A stretch of DNA of 57,512 nucleotides from an uncultured Fibrobacter sp. (GTDB lineage Bacteria > Fibrobacterota > Fibrobacteria > Fibrobacterales > Fibrobacteraceae), in assembly GCA_946405515.1 (NCBI GenBank), contig CAMJHM010000008.1:1-57512 (forward strand), in the 5' to 3' direction. A program made the translations under genes and the position numbers. The notes beneath the pieces are model-generated. The model searched no databases. It was not told where the DNA came from and was given only the letters and a program-made list of their open reading frames with translations. Numbering within the stretch: position 1 is the stretch's first letter; each line of letters begins with the position of its first letter. Below are positions 53,915-57,512 of the stretch, in pieces.

Positions 53915-56896
53915 ATGGGTTTTGTTAAGCGCTTTGCCGCCGAATTTTTCTGTTTGTCTAGCTTTGTGCTTGGGACCGTTGTTCCGGTACAGGCTGAAAA
54001 TCCCCTGACACTTTGGTACAATACCGATGCTGGTGCTGAGTTTACGAATGCGCTTCCCATTGGCAATGGCTACATGGGCGGCCTTATCTATGGCGGCGTC
54101 ACGAAGGACTATATTGGCCTGAACGAAAGTACGGTTTGGTCCGGCGGCCCCGGCGACAACAACAAGCAGGGTGCTGCGAACTACTTGAAAGATGCGCGTG
54201 ATGCGCTGTTCCGCGGCGATTACCGCGCGGCGGAATCCATTGTGAGCGACCGCATGATTGGCCCGGGTCCGGCGAGTTTCCAGCCGGTGGGCGACCTCGT
54301 GATTACGACGTCTCATACCGGGGCGGGGGATTACCGTCGCGAACTCGACCTCCGTACGGCTATCGCGAAGACGACGTATTCGGTGGGCGGCGTGAAGCAT
54401 ACGCGCGAGTATTTTGCAAGCTACCCGGACCATGTCATCGTGGTGCATCTCTCGGCCGACAAGGACGGCTCCGTGAGTTTCGGCGCGACAATGACGACCC
54501 CGCATCGCAGCAACAGCATGTCTTCGGAAGGCAATACGCTCATTTACGACGTGACTGTCAATTCCATCAAGTTCCAGAACCGCTTGAACGTGTTTACCGA
54601 CGGTGGCAAGGTCTCGGTGTCGGGCGGCAACATTTCCGTGGAAGGCGCGAACTCTGCGACGCTCGTGCTCACGACCGCGACGAACTTCAAGGCGTTTGAC
54701 GATGTTTCCGGCAATCCGGGCTCCATCGCCGCCGACATCATGAGCAAGGTCAAAGGCAAATCCTACGACGAACTCAAGGCTACGCATCTGGCCGATTACC
54801 AGGCGATTTTCAACCGTGTCAAGCTGGAATTGGGCGAACCCGACAAGAGTGCGGGCGACATCACCAGCACCCGCGTGAAGAACTTCAACTCGACAAACGA
54901 CCCCTCCCTTGTTGAACTCCATTACCAGTACGGCCGTTACTTGCTCATCGCAAGTTCCCGCAAGGGCGGGCAACCGGCCAATTTACAGGGCATCTGGAAC
55001 AAGGACACGAACCCGATTTGGGGCAGCAAGTACACCACGAACATCAACCTTGAAATGAACTATTGGCCGGTTGAAACGGCCAACCTCGGCGAATGCGTGT
55101 GGCCGCTGATTGACAAGATCAAGTCCATGGTGACGCAGGGTGAAAAGACTGCCAAGGTGCACTGGGGCGTAGACGAAGGCTGGGTGGAACACCACAATAC
55201 CGACCTCTGGAACCGTACCGCCCCGATTGACGGTGCCTGGGGCCTGTGGCCGAGCGGTGCCGGCTGGCTCAGCACGCACCTTTGGGAACACTTCCTCTTT
55301 AATCCGACCGACAAGGAATACCTCAAGGATGTCTACTCGACCATGAAGGGGGCTGCGCTCTTCTTCGTGAACAGTCTCGTGGAAGAACCGGAAACGGGCA
55401 ACAAATACTTGGTCACGGCTCCGAGCGATTCTCCGGAAAATGACCACGGCGGCTACAACGTGTGCTTTGGCCCGACGATGGACAACCAGATTATCCGCGA
55501 CGTGCTGAACTACACCATCGAGGCTTCTAAGATTTTGGGCGTCGACGAGGATGTGCGTACCAAGATGGAAGCGACCGCCAAACGCCTCCCGCCCACGAAA
55601 ACGGGCAAGTACGGGCAGATTACGGAATGGCTCCAGGACTGGGACGATCCGAACAACAAGAACCGTCACATTTCTCATCTGTACGGCCTTTTCCCGAGCG
55701 CCCAGATTACCCCGGAAGAAACGCCCGACTTGATCAAGGGTGCCCGCGTCACGCTGGAACAGCGTGGCGACGATGCGACCGGCTGGTCTCTCGCCTGGAA
55801 AATCAACTTCTGGGCCCGCATGCACGATGGCGACCATGCCTACAAGATGATCCGCATGCTTCTCACTCCGGGTAAGACGTACAACAACCTGTTCGACGCG
55901 CATCCGCCTTTCCAGATTGACGGCAACTTCGGTGCGGTCTCCGGCGTGAACGAGATGCTTATGCAGAGCCACAACGGCAGAATCAACCTGCTCCCGGCAC
56001 TCCCCTCGCAGTGGAAGGACGGAAGCATCAAGGGCATCCGCGCCCGTGGCGGTTTCGAAATCGATTCGATGGCTTGGAAGGGCGGCAAGCTGGCCTACAT
56101 TTCTATCAAGTCGCTTGTGGGACAGACCCTCAATGTCGTGAATGGCTCGAATACGTTCTCTACATCGACAGTCCCCGGCACGGTCTACGAGTTTGACGGC
56201 AACCTGAAACTCACCAACCAGCCGTACGAACCAGTCAAGATCCCCGGCAAGATTCAGGCCGAAAGCTATATCGCCATGGATGGCGTGCAGATTGAGCCCG
56301 ACGAAGAAGGCGAGCCCAACTTGGGCTGGATTAACGATGGCGACTGGTCTAGCTACCTCGTGAATGTGCCTACCGCTGGGACGTACAAGGTCCGTGCCCG
56401 TGTCGCATCCGGAGCCGAAGAAAAGTCCACGGTCGTGATTGCTGATTCTGCGGGGAAAGCGCTAGGTTCGTTGACCGTTGACCCTGCCAAGACGACGGGA
56501 TGGAACGACTGGTACGAAAGCGAAACGGAAATTGAGCTCCCGGCGGGCGAGCAGAAACTCGTTTTGCAGTATTCCGGTGGTGAATCGTACCTCTTGAACA
56601 TCGACTGGTTTGAGCTGGAAGCGACTTCTTCGACTACGGTGATTCAGGAACGTGTGCCGACAACGCTGTCCGTGCACGAAGTGAAAATGTCCCGCGCGAC
56701 ACTCGCGCTGATGGTGAATGTCCCTGGGAACAATGCCTACACGGCGATGCTCTACGATGCTAACGGGCATCTGGTTTCGAGGAAGGCGGGCAGCGGCACC
56801 GGTGCCGTGCAATTCACCTCGCTGAAATCGGGAGTTTACATAGCAGTGGTCCGCTGCGGTTCTGCGACCAAGACTTTGAAGGTAAAGCTCCTTTAG
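53915..56896 (+). CDS. GH95 alpha-L-fucosidase-like enzyme with CBM6/35-type module and T9SS-like tail
   Basis: This 993-residue protein starts at the ATG at 53915, with GAGGAGG upstream, and has a signal peptide (ending PVQA). GH95 blocks are clear: ALPIGNGYMGGLIYGG, LNESTVWSGGPGD, GQPANLQGIWNKD, INLEMNYWPVETANL, SDSPENDHGG and the RQxDGNFG-like FQIDGNFGAVSG. GH95 enzymes are inverting alpha-L-fucosidases or alpha-L-galactosidases. A beta-sandwich (about 775-905, PGKIQAESYIAMDG ... NIDWFEL) is a CBM6/CBM35-like module. The tail YTAMLYDANGHLVSR ... GVYIAVVRCG is the sorting domain. Confidence 0.87.
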   Translation: MGFVKRFAAEFFCLSSFVLGTVVPVQAENPLTLWYNTDAGAEFTNALPIGNGYMGGLIYGGVTKDYIGLNESTVWSGGPGDNNKQGAANYLKDARDALFRGDYRAAESIVSDRMIGPGPASFQPVGDLVITTSHTGAGDYRRELDLRTAIAKTTYSVGGVKHTREYFASYPDHVIVVHLSADKDGSVSFGATMTTPHRSNSMSSEGNTLIYDVTVNSIKFQNRLNVFTDGGKVSVSGGNISVEGANSATLVLTTATNFKAFDDVSGNPGSIAADIMSKVKGKSYDELKATHLADYQAIFNRVKLELGEPDKSAGDITSTRVKNFNSTNDPSLVELHYQYGRYLLIASSRKGGQPANLQGIWNKDTNPIWGSKYTTNINLEMNYWPVETANLGECVWPLIDKIKSMVTQGEKTAKVHWGVDEGWVEHHNTDLWNRTAPIDGAWGLWPSGAGWLSTHLWEHFLFNPTDKEYLKDVYSTMKGAALFFVNSLVEEPETGNKYLVTAPSDSPENDHGGYNVCFGPTMDNQIIRDVLNYTIEASKILGVDEDVRTKMEATAKRLPPTKTGKYGQITEWLQDWDDPNNKNRHISHLYGLFPSAQITPEETPDLIKGARVTLEQRGDDATGWSLAWKINFWARMHDGDHAYKMIRMLLTPGKTYNNLFDAHPPFQIDGNFGAVSGVNEMLMQSHNGRINLLPALPSQWKDGSIKGIRARGGFEIDSMAWKGGKLAYISIKSLVGQTLNVVNGSNTFSTSTVPGTVYEFDGNLKLTNQPYEPVKIPGKIQAESYIAMDGVQIEPDEEGEPNLGWINDGDWSSYLVNVPTAGTYKVRARVASGAEEKSTVVIADSAGKALGSLTVDPAKTTGWNDWYESETEIELPAGEQKLVLQYSGGESYLLNIDWFELEATSSTTVIQERVPTTLSVHEVKMSRATLALMVNVPGNNAYTAMLYDANGHLVSRKAGSGTGAVQFTSLKSGVYIAVVRCGSATKTLKVKLL

Positions 56897-56941
56897 AGTG
56901 CATTTGAAAAAGTACTCCACACCCAACGCGTAAAAACGCGG

Positions 56942-56968
56942 CGCCCCGGGGAGACCCGGGGCGTTTCT
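56942..56968 (+). terminator. Terminator of GH95
   Basis: CGCCCCGGG (56942-56950) pairs perfectly with CCCGGGGCG (56955-56963), followed by TTTCTGTCGTTT. A smaller hairpin CGCG-TAAAAA-CGCG lies just before it. Confidence 0.75.
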
Positions 56969-57005
56969 GTCGTTTGCCTAGTGGCACCTTAATACATCGC
57001 TACCA

Positions 57006-57035
57006 TATAAAAAGGCGCCCCGGAGACGGGCGCCT
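57006..57035 (-). terminator. Terminator of the minus-strand esterase gene
   Basis: AGGCGCCC (57013-57020) and GGGCGCCT (57028-57035) form an 8-bp stem followed on the minus strand by TTTTTATATGG, about 25 bases beyond the esterase stop. Confidence 0.75.
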
Positions 57036-57060
57036 GAGGAGAGAATATGAAGAATAGATA

Positions 57061-57512
57061 TTACTTCACGAAGCTGGCGGGCAGTGTGAACTGCTTGAGG
57101 AACGGCCAGCCGATGCTTGCGTCACCGTAGTCGTGGCCACCGCCCTGCTTGGTGCAGAGCACGACCTTCGTGCCGTCCTTGCAGTTGGAGTATTCGTCAC
57201 AGCCATTGGAGTTCTTGGTCGGAGAGCCCTGGCATTCGTTCTTTTCGGCCCAGAACCTGAAGGTGCCTTCGGCGCCGAGGAAGTTCAAACCGTCATTGAA
57301 GCCACTGTCGCCACCTTGGTAACGGCAGACCGGGTCGTTTGTGCCGCGGAAGTTGATGACAGAAATCGGACGAGACATCTTGCACTGGGCGCTGTTGGTC
57401 TTGTTCAAGTCCATAGCTGCCGGAGCAACTGCGGCGAAGACATCGGACATCATGCAAGCCACGTGGTTACTCATACCGCCACCCATCGAGAAACCGGTAG
57501 CGTAGATGCGCT
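57061..57512 (-). CDS. CE1/feruloyl-esterase-like alpha/beta hydrolase, truncated by the window end
   Basis: Only the last ~150 residues are present; the frame runs out of the window on the 5' side. The first visible residues read RIYATGFSMGGGMS, the nucleophile elbow G-x-S-x-G of alpha/beta hydrolases. Catalytic Asp (GTNDPVCRYQGG) and His (TKQGGGHDYG) regions follow, as in the PHB-depolymerase / CE1 feruloyl and acetylxylan esterases. It ends without a sorting domain (PASFVK). It faces the hemicellulase run and fits the same pathway by removing ferulic or acetyl groups. Confidence 0.78.
   Translation of the reverse strand, partial: RIYATGFSMGGGMSNHVACMMSDVFAAVAPAAMDLNKTNSAQCKMSRPISVINFRGTNDPVCRYQGGDSGFNDGLNFLGAEGTFRFWAEKNECQGSPTKNSNGCDEYSNCKDGTKVVLCTKQGGGHDYGDASIGWPFLKQFTLPASFVK

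Overview
The window looks like a piece of a Fibrobacter chromosome (Fibrobacter succinogenes or a close relative). The reasons are two TIGR02147-type regulators, a long run of secreted hemicellulases with CBM6 modules, and a C-terminal type IX secretion (T9SS)-like sorting domain shared by most secreted proteins. This assignment is from recognition only; no database search was possible. I found no rRNA, tRNA, CRISPR array or complete insertion sequence.

Layout. Positions 1-3460 hold a minus-strand operon of a spore-photoproduct-lyase-like radical SAM protein, an ATP-grasp-like protein and a WbqC-like protein. Positions 3.7-25 kb are mixed housekeeping and envelope genes: a degenerate GGDEF protein, a Fic protein with an altered active site, prmA, a GLUG-type surface protein, a YgiQ radical SAM protein, a subtilase, a SagB-like nitroreductase, a TIGR02147/lipoprotein/outer-membrane barrel operon, queH, rsmG, a PorV-like barrel carrying a beta-propeller, and a triple-FKBP prolyl isomerase. 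Positions 25.3-57.5 kb form a hemicellulose-degradation locus: a TIGR02147 regulator and lipoprotein, then GH30, CE6, GH27, GH127, GH5, GH43, a GH141-like beta-helix enzyme, GH2, GH95 and a truncated CE1-like esterase on the opposite strand. Together these would strip acetyl, arabinosyl, galactosyl, fucosyl and possibly feruloyl groups and cut the xylan backbone.

Two accessory insertions interrupt the locus. The first (29.7-35.0 kb) is an array of three cassettes, each opening with the same junction sequence and holding a lipoprotein, separated by two near-identical Rpn-family (PD-(D/E)XK) nuclease genes. The middle cassette also carries an orphan Rhs C-terminal tip ending in a zincin-like HEYGH motif. 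The second (48.6-50.1 kb) holds an AT-rich PD-(D/E)XK-like protein and a toxin-antitoxin pair whose YafQ toxin is broken by an in-frame TGA.

The strongest new signal is regulatory. A 15-bp dyad motif, roughly TTGAYA-N3-TGTCCA, lies upstream of eight of the nine plus-strand carbohydrate-active enzyme genes (all but GH127) and of the adjacent TIGR02147 gene. A -10-like element always begins 42-44 bases after it. This looks like an activator site of class I geometry and would define an undescribed hemicellulose regulon. A second novelty is a family of intergenic CTAG-rich stem-loop elements (17.7, 20.7, 39.1 kb and relatives) in which one hairpin keeps its pairing while its sequence changes.
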